Shown here piece after piece: positions 1 through 9,279 of a stretch of 64,000 nt of DNA. The notes beneath the pieces were generated by a model. The model was not told the DNA's origin. It worked only from the letters and a program-made list of their open reading frames with translations, and did no database searches. The position numbers and the translations under genes are program-made. Source of the stretch: Mesostigma viride (Eukaryota > Streptophyta > Mesostigmatophyceae > Mesostigmatales > Mesostigmataceae). The DNA is taken from contig RPFO01000076.1 in NCBI GenBank assembly GCA_009746045.1, forward strand, positions 184,001 to 248,000. The letters run 5' to 3'. The first letter of the stretch is position 1. Every line of letters starts with the position of its first letter.

Positions 1-2983
1 TCAGCTTCCGGTAATCCGTCACCAGACGCCACTTGCCTCCTGGCTTGGGAACGAGCAGCACGCCCGCTGAGAAGGGGCTGTTGCTGGGTTCAATGAGCCC
101 CGCGTCGAGCAGTGAAATGAGGATCTTCTTGAGCTCCACCAGCTCGACTGGGCCCATGCGGTACATGGGAGACACGGTAGGACCGGAACCCTCCTGGAGC
201 TGGACACGATGCAACACCGATCGATTGGGAGGGAACTGGGGGGTGCGATCCGCAAAAAGGGTAGTGCGCTTCTCCAGGACGGCATTGAACCGCGCCAGCT
301 CATCCGGTGTGAATCCGGCACCAATCTCGTTAAGCAGAGCCTGAGTGCTATCCAGGTCTATGCGATACATCGCGTACTCCTTGCCCTTCCGGAGCTGGCG
401 CGCCAGCGTCTTGCTACTCATCAGGATCTGGGACGCTGGTCGAGGCCCGTCCGCCGAGCGCTCGTGTGTAATGTTATGGACCTCCGCGGCCTGTGCCCTA
501 TACTCGCTGTCAGGGCACCAGAATGAACCATCCGGAAACCAAACTACCCGCCGGCGCACACTGATGTCCACATCCTGCTTGTCCAGCCAGTCCACTCCAA
601 TGATGATGTCGGCAGCGCCCAGCGGCGCAATAGTCGCCACCAGGTCCACCGGCGTGCCCTGCAGCACACCCTTGATGTCTGCTAGGCCCGGCGATTGGTG
701 TCGCCGACCGTCTGAGTAGGTGACATAGACTGCCGTGGTGTGAGGCCGGGGTACCAGGCCCAGCCGACGCACCAGGGCCTCGTTGATGAAGGACGTGGAG
801 GCGCCGGTGTCGACCAGGAACTTCACGTCCATGATCGTTTTCTCCTTCAAATACGGATCAAGGACGGTGGGAGGGACCAATAACCCTCCGCTGAAAAGAA
901 ACAGATGCCGCGAATCTCCTTGAGATGCACGCGCCGCCGGTTGGGAGGACGCGTCTGCGGCCACGTTATTGACGTCTACCTCTACTCTAGTTGACTCCGC
1001 GTCTGGGCTACCATCTGATTTTTCTATCCTATCCCCTACCCCGGGACCCAAGCCCATGGGCAGGGCTACTACTCCCGAGGAGCGGTGGGACGGGAGGCCG
1101 CCTCGCCCGACCACCCGCCCTCTTCCCCCCCTCCTCCTCTTCGTCAGCCCCCCCTCCTCGTCGTCGTACTCGTAGCCAGCCACTGCCTGCGTTTGGCCTG
1201 AAGAGGAGGACTGTCGCCGCGCCTCCATCTCGTTGACCGCACGCAACACACCCTTGGTAGAGCTGGTCGCGGGTGGTCGCGGCTGCTGGTACTGCGTCGG
1301 GGCCTGTCTGGCGTGCTGCAGGCGAGCCGCACGCTCACCCGCGTTGCGGGGTCGATCCCGAGGACCGGAGGAGTCGGGGCGGCTGCCGAAGGCCGGGCCG
1401 GAGAAACGAACACTGGGTGTCCCTTCTCCTGTCCCACGACTGGCGTTCTTGCCCCGGAGCTTGGGGCAGTCGCGCTTGAGGTGCCCCACCTCGCTGCACA
1501 TGAAGCAGCGCGCCTTGCTAGCGTCGATCGCGTTGACGCCAGGATCAGTGTAGCCCTCGTCAGGGTCGTCGAGGTACTCGTCCTCCTCCTCGCCGGCGAA
1601 ATCAGTGGAGTACATCTGGTTCACCCGTCGCGGGGGAGCAGGTCTGAAGAAACGGCGCACTGATGGGGCACGCCCGCGAGCCACTACGTCGGCCACCTGT
1701 AGGAGATACCTCTGGATATTCAAGATGTCCCACTCTTCCCAAGGGACATCAGCATAGTGCTTGAATACCTCATCCTGCAGCTCAGGACAGAGTGCCTCGA
1801 TGAACCTGCTCTTGTACTCGTACCAGGTCATGTCAGCCAGGTAGGCGGCGCTGGACTCGAACTTAGACAGAAACTCGCGATATGGGGTGGTCCCCTGGCG
1901 CAGCTTGCTGAAGGCCATCCGCTCGTGGAGTGTAGCATCTGGGGGCACCAGCTTGCGACGCACGCGGTCCATCAGTTCCGCCAAGGTTTGCGGGTATGAC
2001 TGGGACGCGATGCTCTCACAGTTCAGGATGCTTATCACCGAGGGGTCCATACAGGAGTTAATCACCAGATCAATCAGATCGCTGGTGGCCAGCTGCCAGT
2101 TGTGATGATTGCGCCAGATGGTATACTGTCGTCGCCACATGCGTCCCCATTCCTCTACCTCGCGCGGTTTCATGTCCGCGTGCAGCTTGGGTACATTCTT
2201 GAAATTGGGCATCGGTGGGGCCTTTACTGCGGCGGTGACAGGCCCACCGACGTCTACGTGGGGGATATCGCCGAAGTCGGGGGGCTGCGACCGGGGGAAG
2301 GGCTGGATCTGGGCGGCGTACCATGAGTCCGCCGCACCTGGACGGATGAGGGGTGTTCGTACCCCGGGTCATCCAAGGCCACCCTGCTGAAGCTGAAGTT
2401 GCCAGCAGGCGCAGGCGAGGGGACCGCGCTTTGGTCAAGCACCCGTGGGCGCTGCGGTTGAGAAGCCGGGCGCTGGACTGGCGTGTGAGTCTCCTCGTCT
2501 CTGGTGGTGACACTGCTCCTGGTCTCCCCTGGGCTGGTCCGAGGTCTATGAGTACCAACAGGCGGGCCCTGCGTGACAGTTCCCTCGTCCGTCTCGTTAG
2601 TCCCTTCCAGGTCATCGAACTCGCCATCTGCCCCTGGGGCCTCCCCTTCCTCGTCCGAATACCATAGCGCCGTGGGTAACAGGGACGTGCTGCCGAAGGA
2701 CACTCTGCGTCTGCCCCGGTGTGGGGGCCCCGGTGGAGGTCCCTGGGGCCGCCCCCGACCTGCCCAAGGATGCGTTGGCCGCCCGGTGACTGGCTGCTGA
2801 CGGCGGTAGTGCAGGGTATCTCCATTCTCATCTCCCTGCTGCTCTGGATCCGGTGGTAGCCATTGTGGTCTCGTCTGGGGTTGTTGCTGCTGCGTCCGGG
2901 GTTGCTGCTGTTGCCACTGCTGCTGTGGTAACCGTTGCTGCTGCTGATGCTGCTGCTGCTGTTGCTGCTGCTGCGGTTGCTGC

Positions 2984-3015
<32 letters not shown>

Positions 3016-3357
3016 TTGCTGCTGCTGCTGTGGCTGCTGCTGCCGTTGCTGCTGCTGCGAGTACTCTTGGAGCCTCTCTCGGTCGTTCCTGTCATCTCCC
3101 TGCCTGGGTAAGGCGTCTATATTGTCCCCATCCGCTGGGAACCTAGGGTTCTGATCTCTGGATCGTGGGGAGCCTTCCGCAGGTCTCTCCATGACCTCAC
3201 CTGTATCTGTTCCTGCTTGGACGTGCAGTGGTACCTCTATACCCTCTGTACCGTGCTCGTGGTTGTCTACCGGTTCTATCTCTGTATTCTCTAGATCTCG
3301 TTCTCTAGTCTCTTCCTCTGTATCTCTGGCGTTCCTTGTTTGGGACCGTGTGGGCAT
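1..3357 (-). CDS. Gypsy element C gag-pol polyprotein (partial, one frameshift)
   Basis: Seen: a minus-strand reading frame starting MPTRSQTRNARD at 3357, with a polyglutamine tract at about residues 105-150. Next come a Gag core (about 2310-1620) and a CCHC zinc knuckle CFMCSEVGHLKRDC at 1507-1466. A protease motif FLVDTGASTSF lies near 820, and a linker leads to the RT start ([16 protein letters not shown]) near 90-30. The frame leaves the window at position 1, so RT catalytic residues, RNase H and integrase are not visible. From about 2340 to 1 Gag and protease share one open frame with no stop, unlike elements A and B. The N-terminal frame and the Gag core are out of register, with a one-base shift near 2350. 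Family knowledge: Ty3/Gypsy Gag assembles particles and protease-RT copies the RNA. Inference: same lineage as A and B, because protease, Gag core and accessory ORF1 all align. Confidence 0.9.
2338..2362 (-). other. Frameshift inside gag of element C
   Basis: Upstream of this point the Gag N-terminus is read in one frame (ending LDDPGYEHP). Downstream the conserved Gag core (WYAAQIQPFPRSQPPDFGD) is in another frame. One extra base in the short C run on the minus strand would restore continuity. It may be a real mutation or a sequencing undercall. Confidence 0.75.
2878..3060 (-). repeat. CAG/CTG microsatellite coding for polyglutamine in Gag C
   Basis: The plus strand shows repeated gctgctgct/gttgctgct units with few interruptions. 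On the minus strand they read as CAG/CAA/CAACAG codons, giving a glutamine run broken by occasional P, H, R, L and W. It lies in the Gag N-terminal region, the position where A and B carry asparagine runs. Confidence 0.9.
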
Positions 3358-3493
3358 GGTACTCGTACTGGTACCTTACGCTGCAGGCAACACCTCCCCA
3401 GGAAGGAAGAGAGAGAAAGAGAGAGAGCAACCACGTGCTATAGAGCTATAACTATAGAACCTAATACTACTCCAATCTGAGTACTGGTCTCCT

Positions 3494-3832
3494 CTACTGC
3501 TTGCTAGGGCCAATGGTCAGCTGAGAGAAAGTCACTGTAACTGCTGTCCCCTCCCCCTGACTGCTGAGTGTGGGTGGCTTGGAGCATTCACGTGTGATGT
3601 GCATCCCCTCAGGCAATGGCATGTGTTCCCTAACAAACCTATCTGCATCTGTAATGTTATCAAACCCTTTCCACTTAGCACTAGAGCCTTGGGACAATAT
3701 CTTATCTTTAATATGCTCCTCACAAGTCTTCCAGCTGTAGAATATAGCAGGCCTACCCTTATCCCCGTCGTGAGCTACTGCGTAGTAAGGAAATCCAGAC
3801 TGTCCACCCTTGTTTATTTTACGTCGTGGCAT
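3494..3832 (-). CDS. Element C ORF1: viroplasmin/RNase H1-N-like small protein
   Basis: A 112-residue ORF between the 5' LTR and gag of element C, starting MPRRKINKGGQSGFPYYAVA. The pattern fits the caulimovirus viroplasmin fold (Cauli_VI, the N-terminal nucleic-acid-binding domain of eukaryotic RNase H1). Its elements are an aromatic strand (YYAVAHDGDKG), then IFYSWKTCEEHI, a short loop, KWKGFDNITDADRFV, and a helix. Elements A and B have an ORF at the same place with the same fold pattern (YYVVITPQW, IFLSWSDARKIV, YKKFMSFEEAQQFL). The tails also correspond (VTVTFSQLTI here, LTLEFGSLSITVV in A/B). Family knowledge: such domains bind RNA/DNA hybrids or dsRNA. Inference: an RNA-binding accessory factor of the element; function untested. 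Fold assignment is by eye. Confidence 0.75.
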   Translation of the reverse strand: MPRRKINKGGQSGFPYYAVAHDGDKGRPAIFYSWKTCEEHIKDKILSQGSSAKWKGFDNITDADRFVREHMPLPEGMHITRECSKPPTLSSQGEGTAVTVTFSQLTIGPSKQ

Positions 3833-4563
3833 GTTACATCATAGTCTGGCAGCGGCTTGCAAGCAAGAGAGAAAGGGGAAACCCAGGCTACCTCTAGTGC
3901 AGTGACCTTAAACAAACGAGGAGAGAGCACGGAGTATATCACAGCACACGCCCGAGCCTTCCGCAGGAACGGGCTATACGCACACACGGAGGTAAACACC
4001 GTCAACACAGTCGGCAACAGCCAGACGGTATCCACCCCCACGACCCCTTGCAGGTCAAACAACGAATGTCCGTCTCCGCGACGTCCATGGGCACCAACAA
4101 CATTTACAACCTATAGAGGCACAACATATAACATAAACCCCCTGCGCGCGCGTTCCCGGATAGAGAGCAAGCTCGCCAGCTAGCCTTCAGCAGGCATAGC
4201 TTTGTAAAGAAAGACTTCTAACTAGGGGACGTACCATCTTCGATGACGTTAATCCCTCCTGAGCTGGCCGCCACCCGGTGTCGTTGAAGGCAAGCCCTGG
4301 CCGCCACTAGGTGTCGTTGAAAACAGGAGAGCTGAACGCTATCGTTGACAGCACCTCACCACAGGACTATTGCTAGCCCCGCCGAGTATCCCAGACTGGC
4401 CGTTTGCTGTATAGGTCGTCGTTGAATCCCTTTACGGGCTGGCCGCCGGCCTGACAGCAATCGTTGAATTCCGGAACCTCTACCTACGCCAAGCTTCGTC
4501 TTGGTATCCTAATTGGCTCACTAACCCTCTCCGCGAGAGTTAGCTAACCTTTCCAGCACATTT
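3833..4563 (-). other. Untranslated leader of element C with repeated TCGTTGA motif
   Basis: No convincing ORF lies between the PBS and ORF1. Plus-strand positions about 4270-4470 carry five copies of TCGTTGA (two as GGTGTCGTTGAA, others as ATCGTTGA and GTCGTTGA). Three are preceded by CTGGCCGCC. This could be a packaging or structural leader element, or simple decay of a tandem repeat. Confidence 0.5.
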
Positions 4564-4576
4564 CCTCCGATAACCA
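4564..4576 (-). promoter_or_regulatory. Primer-binding site of element C
   Basis: On the minus strand TGGTTATCGGAGG starts one base after the LTR end. Elements A (TGGACTCGGAGG) and B (TGGTATCGGAGG) have matching sequences at the same one-base spacing. This supports a tRNA primer ending in CCTCCGAT..CCA, resembling an initiator-tRNA-Met type site. Confidence 0.75.
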
Positions 4577-4577
4577 G

Positions 4578-5161
4578 TGTTACGTCCCTGCCCAGACTCA
4601 CCTAGCCTGAGCTACGTAGCAAAAGACCCTTCTTGCCGGAATTAGGAATAATTCAAGATAGCCTAAAGTAGGTTGCGCTTCACGACGTGAGTCGTGAGAT
4701 ATCTGGCATCACGGCTTAATGCCAAGCTAATTAGTTCACACTTATAATGGCTAGCAATACCAATTACAAATGGATAATGCCCCGGGCTCAATGTGTAGGC
4801 GTATTCGCACTTATCATTCATTAAACCAAGAGGACGAGACTCTCGTCCTTGGACCAATTTAACCTAGGTTGGTTGCGGCGCAGATACACGCCAATTTCCT
4901 TAGAACAATCCGAGTCACTCATTCCACGTAGGATCCGGGCCGACATCGACCCTCAACTATAGGATCCACGCCTAGAACCACTGACAGACTCAGAACCGGC
5001 GCGGCGCCACAGCGCCGGCCCCTAAAAGGACAACCTAGAACCAAAATAACTAGTCCAATTCACACAATAGCCAAGGTCCGTAAAACCCAAGTCCAATGGA
5101 CCAAACAGCCTTAGTAATTTATTCCATTGTTACGTCCGGCCAAAAGGGCAGGGACGTAACA
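4578..5161 (-). repeat. 5' LTR of Gypsy element C (584 bp)
   Basis: Bounded by perfect inverted termini TGTTACGTCCCTGCCC / GGGCAGGGACGTAACA (16 bp). It is followed on the minus strand by a one-base spacer and the PBS. The start TGTTACG matches the LTR starts of A and B. The partner LTR is outside the window, so the TSD cannot be checked; the right flank is CCAAG. Confidence 0.8.
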
Positions 5162-5166
5162 CCAAG

Positions 5167-6395
5167 GAGGGAGAAGAGGGCGTATATCTGCAGCCGGGGG
5201 CGGGGGGCGGTGAAGATGTACTCGTATGGGCGACGCTGCTGCTGAGCATTGATGAGACGACCCTGATGGAAGAGCTGCTTGCACAGTTCAATAAGCGAGG
5301 CGGTGGATCCCCAAAACAGCAGCAGCTTGACCAGTGGTATTCCTCCCAGTCCCGGCTGCTCGGCGCCCCCCTCTCGCCTCCGCCGCTTGGCCCTCTGGCG
5401 GCCGCGCGCCTGGCGCCTGCGGGCGTCCCTGCGCCGCCCACGCCGCCCGCCGCTGAGCAGGACTACACGTACCCGGCCGTGCCGGAACCCCTGGCCAACC
5501 CCAACGATCGAGCTGCCGCCGTTCACCGAGCTCGAGCTGAGCACCGCCACCAAGCAACTCCGCTTCTACCCCACCGTTGGACCTGACCAGCTCCAGGCCC
5601 CGGTGATTAAACTGACGGCGCTCACGGGGTTCCTGCTTGACGTCTGCAACCGGATCCTGCTTGCCGACACGCCGCGGATTCCTGAGTGGCAGCACAGCTA
5701 CCGTATTATGCAGTACAAAAACAAAGGTTCCCCTGACGACCGCCCCGCCAACTACCGAGGAGTCTGCATCCAGAGCGCCGCACTCAAGTTGTTCATGCGC
5801 ATGATCCTCAACCACCTTCGTTCTGCTCTCGACCGTCACCTTGGGGAGAGTCAAATGGGCTTCCGTCCTGGGCGCAACACCATCATGGCCATCTTTGTCG
5901 CGCGCCTCCTCTTCGAGGAAATCGCTCTCCTGCAACCTGGTGAGTTTCCCGCCATCCTGATCTTCGTCGACTTCATCAAGGCTTTTGATTCTGTCCTCTG
6001 GACCGCTCTATGGGCTGTCCTTGCTCGCGCTCGCGTCCCTACTCCCCTGATTACCGTCATCCGCACACTGTACAGTATGAGGGGTCAACCACTTCGGTGC
6101 GCACTCAACACGGCTTTACCCCGCCATGTCCACTGCAGACCGGTGTCTGGCAGGGTTGCGTCCTGTCGCGTACCTGTTTATTATTGTAGTGGATTATTAT
6201 GCTATGCGCCAGGCACGTGCCCGCTTTGCTAGCATCGCAGGCCGTGCCCCTGGCCTAGTGATCACGAACGAGCTTGCGGAGGGGCCGGGGGCCGACTAAC
6301 AAGCAGAGTTTACTAGCTGACCTCATTTATGCCGACGACATCACGCTCATCGAGAAGCCAGAGTCTGCCCAACTTTGGCTGGACTGCCTGGCGCT
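5167..6395 (+). pseudogene. RTE-like LINE L1, 5' part of RT (split by hAT element)
   Basis: Degenerate non-LTR reverse transcriptase on the plus strand. Visible are a proline/alanine-rich linker (5320-5500) and VIKLTALTGFLLDVCNRIL. RT fingers/palm follow: SQMGFRPGRNTIMAIF near 5850, then motif A IFVDFIKAFDSV near 5960. After a frameshift near 6165 the YADD motif (LIYADDITL) sits near 6320-6350. The frame is broken after QTGVWQGCVLS, so no intact protein is made. The sequence stops at 6395 inside the thumb region and resumes at 18939 after the hAT insertion, with the 8-bp duplication CTGGCGCT on both sides. RT type (RTE-like) is inferred from the palm sequence and the TTAA-repeat 3' tail seen in sister copies. 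Confidence 0.8.
6388..6395. repeat. Target-site duplication (left) of hAT-type element
   Basis: CTGGCGCT here is repeated exactly at 18931-18938, directly flanking the TIRs. Eight bases is the hAT-superfamily TSD length. Confidence 0.9.
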
Positions 6396-7690
6396 CAGAG
6401 TGAGATCGTACGTTATACGCGTTATACGGTCACGGTGGAGTATAATGTATAATACGGTATAATACGGTATAATACGGTATTATACGTTTTCGTACGGACA
6501 CACTCAGAATACTCTGATTTTACACATTTTAAGACACCCACCATCAATCCACATGTTTTTAACACTGTTTTGGACATAATCCAAGGTTGCCCTACCCTCG
6601 GCTATACTCTATACGGTGGATATTGTGGACACGATCGATGTATTGCATGTAATACTGAGAATGTAAACGTGCGCATGCATAATTGTGTGTATGTGTATAT
6701 ATGTGGCTTTATATTGGTTATGTTTACTTGGGTGCCTTCACTTTGATGCAAGTAATTATATATTTTAATATATATATGTGGCTGTGCATGCACGCAAATA
6801 CTACAGTAGTATACAATTAATGCATGTAGTATGTTTGCATGGTGCGATGCTATGTGAATATACTGAGCTGCATGTGACTACAGGTGTGTGACTCGTGGTG
6901 TGCATTAATTAATTAATTAACTGAATTAATTAATTAATATTAATTAATCTCGTGTCCCCGTTGGGGGACCACGGAGGCTAAACAGGTGGGGATGTGATAA
7001 GTAACTCACATATTCTCACCTTCCATACAACAACCTTGTTTTCCAGCAGGCTGAAGAGCATGACAGGCGTCTATGAGCTCGCCAGCTCCTTGCAACGGTG
7101 ATGCCGCTCCCAGGCAGCTAGGGTCCTTGACTACGCAATATAGAATGTCTACCGTGTGAAAACCTCCATACAGGAAGCGTAGCAAAGCCAGATAACTGCC
7201 CGATCAATTCTGGGTAGCTTTAGGAAGCATGGCATACGCAGCGTAAGGAAAACCATTGAAAGCTGCGGAAAATCTGATAGCACAACTGCAACAAGTGGAG
7301 AACAAAATAGCAAGAAAAACCCAGAAACGGCGCAAAAAGTTTCATGCCAGGTTCATTAAGAGCGCAAACAGACTGGGCGGTGACATGCGGCAAATCAACG
7401 TACCACGGCCGGCATTATTTCCTACCCAGGCGCGCAAGAAAAGCCAGCCAGCCATGGATGGATTAACCGCGGATCGCGCAGGCCTGAACGAAATCATTTT
7501 AAGAAATGACAGGAAATGGCCGCAGATCGAAGATGCTTAGGTTATTTTCATGGTGTCCGTTACTAAACGGCTCTTGCTGCATCAAAATAACCCACGAATG
7601 TCGAGTTCTACCGTCGCAGGCACACATGCTAGATTATTCATCGCGGCCAAATTGACGTTGGATGAGACCCCCGTGCAAATCTGTACCAAC

Positions 7691-7695
7691 AAAGG
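7691..7695. repeat. Target-site duplication (left) of Gypsy element A
   Basis: AAAGG here and at 18475-18479 directly flank the two LTRs. Five bases is the usual Gypsy TSD length. Confidence 0.9.
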
Positions 7696-8266
7696 TGTTA
7701 CGTCGCGTAACAATTCGTTGTAGTTACGGACGTAAATTAGGTCCTTGGCCTCGGTTGTTCCTAGGTTACGTGCAGTTCTAGTTTGGACATGATTGTCCCC
7801 GTAACAGTACTGTGGTATAGTGGGTGCCTTTGGGCGCCGCGCCGCGTACTATATTAGTGGTCCTTATCCTTTTGTAGAATGTAGTGGACAGGCGTGCATC
7901 TGTGCACCTGCTTGTGTTTCTGTGTTTCTGCAGGCGAGGGCCAGGTCGGCCCGAGCCTGTTGGACCGTTGGTGACCATTTATGCACGTTCCACTCCTTGT
8001 GTGGTCACTCGGCGTGTGTTAAATGAATTAGCACATATTAGCTTGGGTCACGGCAGTTTAGTTGTGTTTCCTTCCTCTTTTCCTGGAGTAAACGGGTTTG
8101 ATTAAATGGCCTATGGCGTATTACAGTAGTACATATGTAAATGCATTGAGATCTGGTTCGTCTCGGTCGTCTTTCGCTAGGGGTGTAAATAGAAGCAGCC
8201 TCACTAGTTTAGGTAGTATCAGGACAGGTAGAGGTAGAGGTGGCGGCCGAGGCTTGCGGCGTAACA
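7696..8266 (+). repeat. 5' LTR of Gypsy element A
   Basis: Begins TGTTACGTCGCGTAACA, ends GCGTAACA, and is duplicated at 17904-18474 with an offset of 10,208. The last 154 bases encode the N-terminus of ORF0. Confidence 0.95.
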
Positions 8267-8412
8267 ATGGACTCGGAGGTAGTTTAGATAGAGAGCGAGA
8301 CGACGATCCTTTGCAACATACGTCATTGAATCAACCCTTCCGCGGCTGGGAAAAAGAAGACGACACGTACTTGACAGGTAATGGGCGGGTCGCCGTCAAG
8401 CTAGGAGGATAG
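8113..8412 (+). CDS. Element A ORF0: LTR-initiated RG-rich small protein
   Basis: A 99-residue ORF. The first in-frame ATG (8113, MAYYSSTYVNALRSG) is inside the 5' LTR, 154 bases before its end. The frame runs through the LTR end and the PBS into the internal region. Features: serine/arginine-rich N-terminus, an RG-rich patch (TGRGRGGGRGLRRNNG), then an acidic stretch (DRERDDD) and a conserved C-terminus (TGNGRVAVKLGG). Element B has a 100-residue homologue with the same start position and the same end. Sharing of protein-level pattern with scattered base changes argues that it is translated. A short out-of-frame upstream ATG (8106) overlaps it. RG-rich patches commonly bind RNA; role here is inference. 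No known family recognised. Confidence 0.7.
   Translation: MAYYSSTYVNALRSGSSRSSFARGVNRSSLTSLGSIRTGRGRGGGRGLRRNNGLGGSLDRERDDDPLQHTSLNQPFRGWEKEDDTYLTGNGRVAVKLGG
8268..8279 (+). promoter_or_regulatory. Primer-binding site of element A
   Basis: TGGACTCGGAGG, one base after the LTR. It is coding sequence for ORF0 (residues NGLGG). The equivalent in element B is TGGTATCGGAGG. Confidence 0.65.
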
Positions 8413-8793
8413 TGCTGCCTGATTCAGGACACGCCCTGCCTAGACGTTAGACCTGCTCGAAGCGGAAAATCCTTTCGTATATAGCTCCTGTTCCTCGTCT
8501 TGTTTCCTTAGAAAGATGGTTTACTGCCGTAGACAGTTGCTGGTTTTGGTTCGACGATAGAGAGACGGCTAGCGTCTCGTAGATTACCCTTTTTCTGCAT
8601 CGTGCCTGCTTCGTATTTAGACGACCCTTCGCCGGACGCAGAATTCTTGAAACCGGATACTTACGACCACCTGGCGCTGGAAACATCGTCCCTACGTGCG
8701 TCGTCAATCTGGTTCGGTTTCAGACACCCGAGATAAGTCGCCTTCTCCTCGTTCTCCTCATTTGACTGCTCAAGATCTACCAGGTGCGTTACC
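8413..8793 (+). other. Spacer between ORF0 and ORF1 of element A
   Basis: About 380 bases with no plus-strand ORF I can support. ORFs on the other strand are not conserved in element B. Probably leader RNA. Confidence 0.5.
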
Positions 8794-9186
8794 ATGAGCC
8801 AACGGCGATCTTTTACTGCTCCTTCCCATTCTTCTAGCGATAATAGTCTAGCTAAATATTACGTAGTGATTACGCCTCAATGGTCCTCCATTTTCCTTTC
8901 TTGGTCCGACGCTAGGAAGATCGTTCAGAATCGTGAATATAACGTAATTAGGTATAAGAAATTTATGTCCTTTGAAGAAGCTCAGCAGTTCCTTATAGAT
9001 CATAGCCAAACAGATTTAGGCCTGCATGTACGCCCTACTCCTCATGGTCGCCCTCCAGTAGAAGCTCTAGTCTTTGCTACCCCTCCTTCTTCTCCCCCTA
9101 AACGGGCTGCATCTGCATCTGCTTCAGATACTCCTCTCACTTTGGAGTTTGGTTCCCTATCCATTACTGTTGTTAAAAAGGATTGA
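8794..9186 (+). CDS. Element A ORF1: viroplasmin/RNase H1-N-like small protein
   Basis: A 130-residue ORF with start context ACCATGA. N-terminus serine-rich (about residues 1-20). A viroplasmin-type fold spans about 21-70 (KYYVVITPQWSSIFLSW, ARKIVQNREYNVIRYKKF, SFEEAQQFLIDH), followed by a proline-rich linker. A conserved C-terminal strand (LTLEFGSLSITVVKKD) ends the protein. Element B encodes a near-identical protein at the same position, and C has a shorter homologue. Known of the family: Cauli_VI/RNase H1-N domains bind RNA-containing duplexes. Inferred: an RNA-handling accessory protein made separately from Gag-Pol. The fold call is by motif pattern only; a profile search would settle it. 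Confidence 0.75.
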   Translation: MSQRRSFTAPSHSSSDNSLAKYYVVITPQWSSIFLSWSDARKIVQNREYNVIRYKKFMSFEEAQQFLIDHSQTDLGLHVRPTPHGRPPVEALVFATPPSSPPKRAASASASDTPLTLEFGSLSITVVKKD

Positions 9187-9279
9187 TTTTAATTTTGTTC
9201 CTGCTGCAGACCTTCAAGGTTTTTCCTTTTTCTTTTGTTGCTTTCTTCTTTTGATTCCTATTCCTTTACGTAATTAAAG

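Noticed and set aside
2853..3146. Polyalanine/valine ORF on the plus strand
   Set aside because: It is the antisense of the CAG-repeat polyglutamine of Gag C; the composition comes from the microsatellite.
4578..5161. 584-bp sequence with 16-bp inverted ends as a MITE
   Set aside because: The adjacent PBS at the same one-base spacing as in A and B, and the ORF order beyond it, identify it as an LTR.
5288..5935. 215-residue minus-strand ORF over LINE L1
   Set aside because: Antisense of the recognised RT frame (GFRPGR, KAFDSV) with no motif of its own; the same shadow appears over L2.
7256..7540. 94-residue lysine-rich ORF in the left arm of the hAT-type element
   Set aside because: No ATG at the start, no transposase motif, no homologue in the window; not enough for a gene call.
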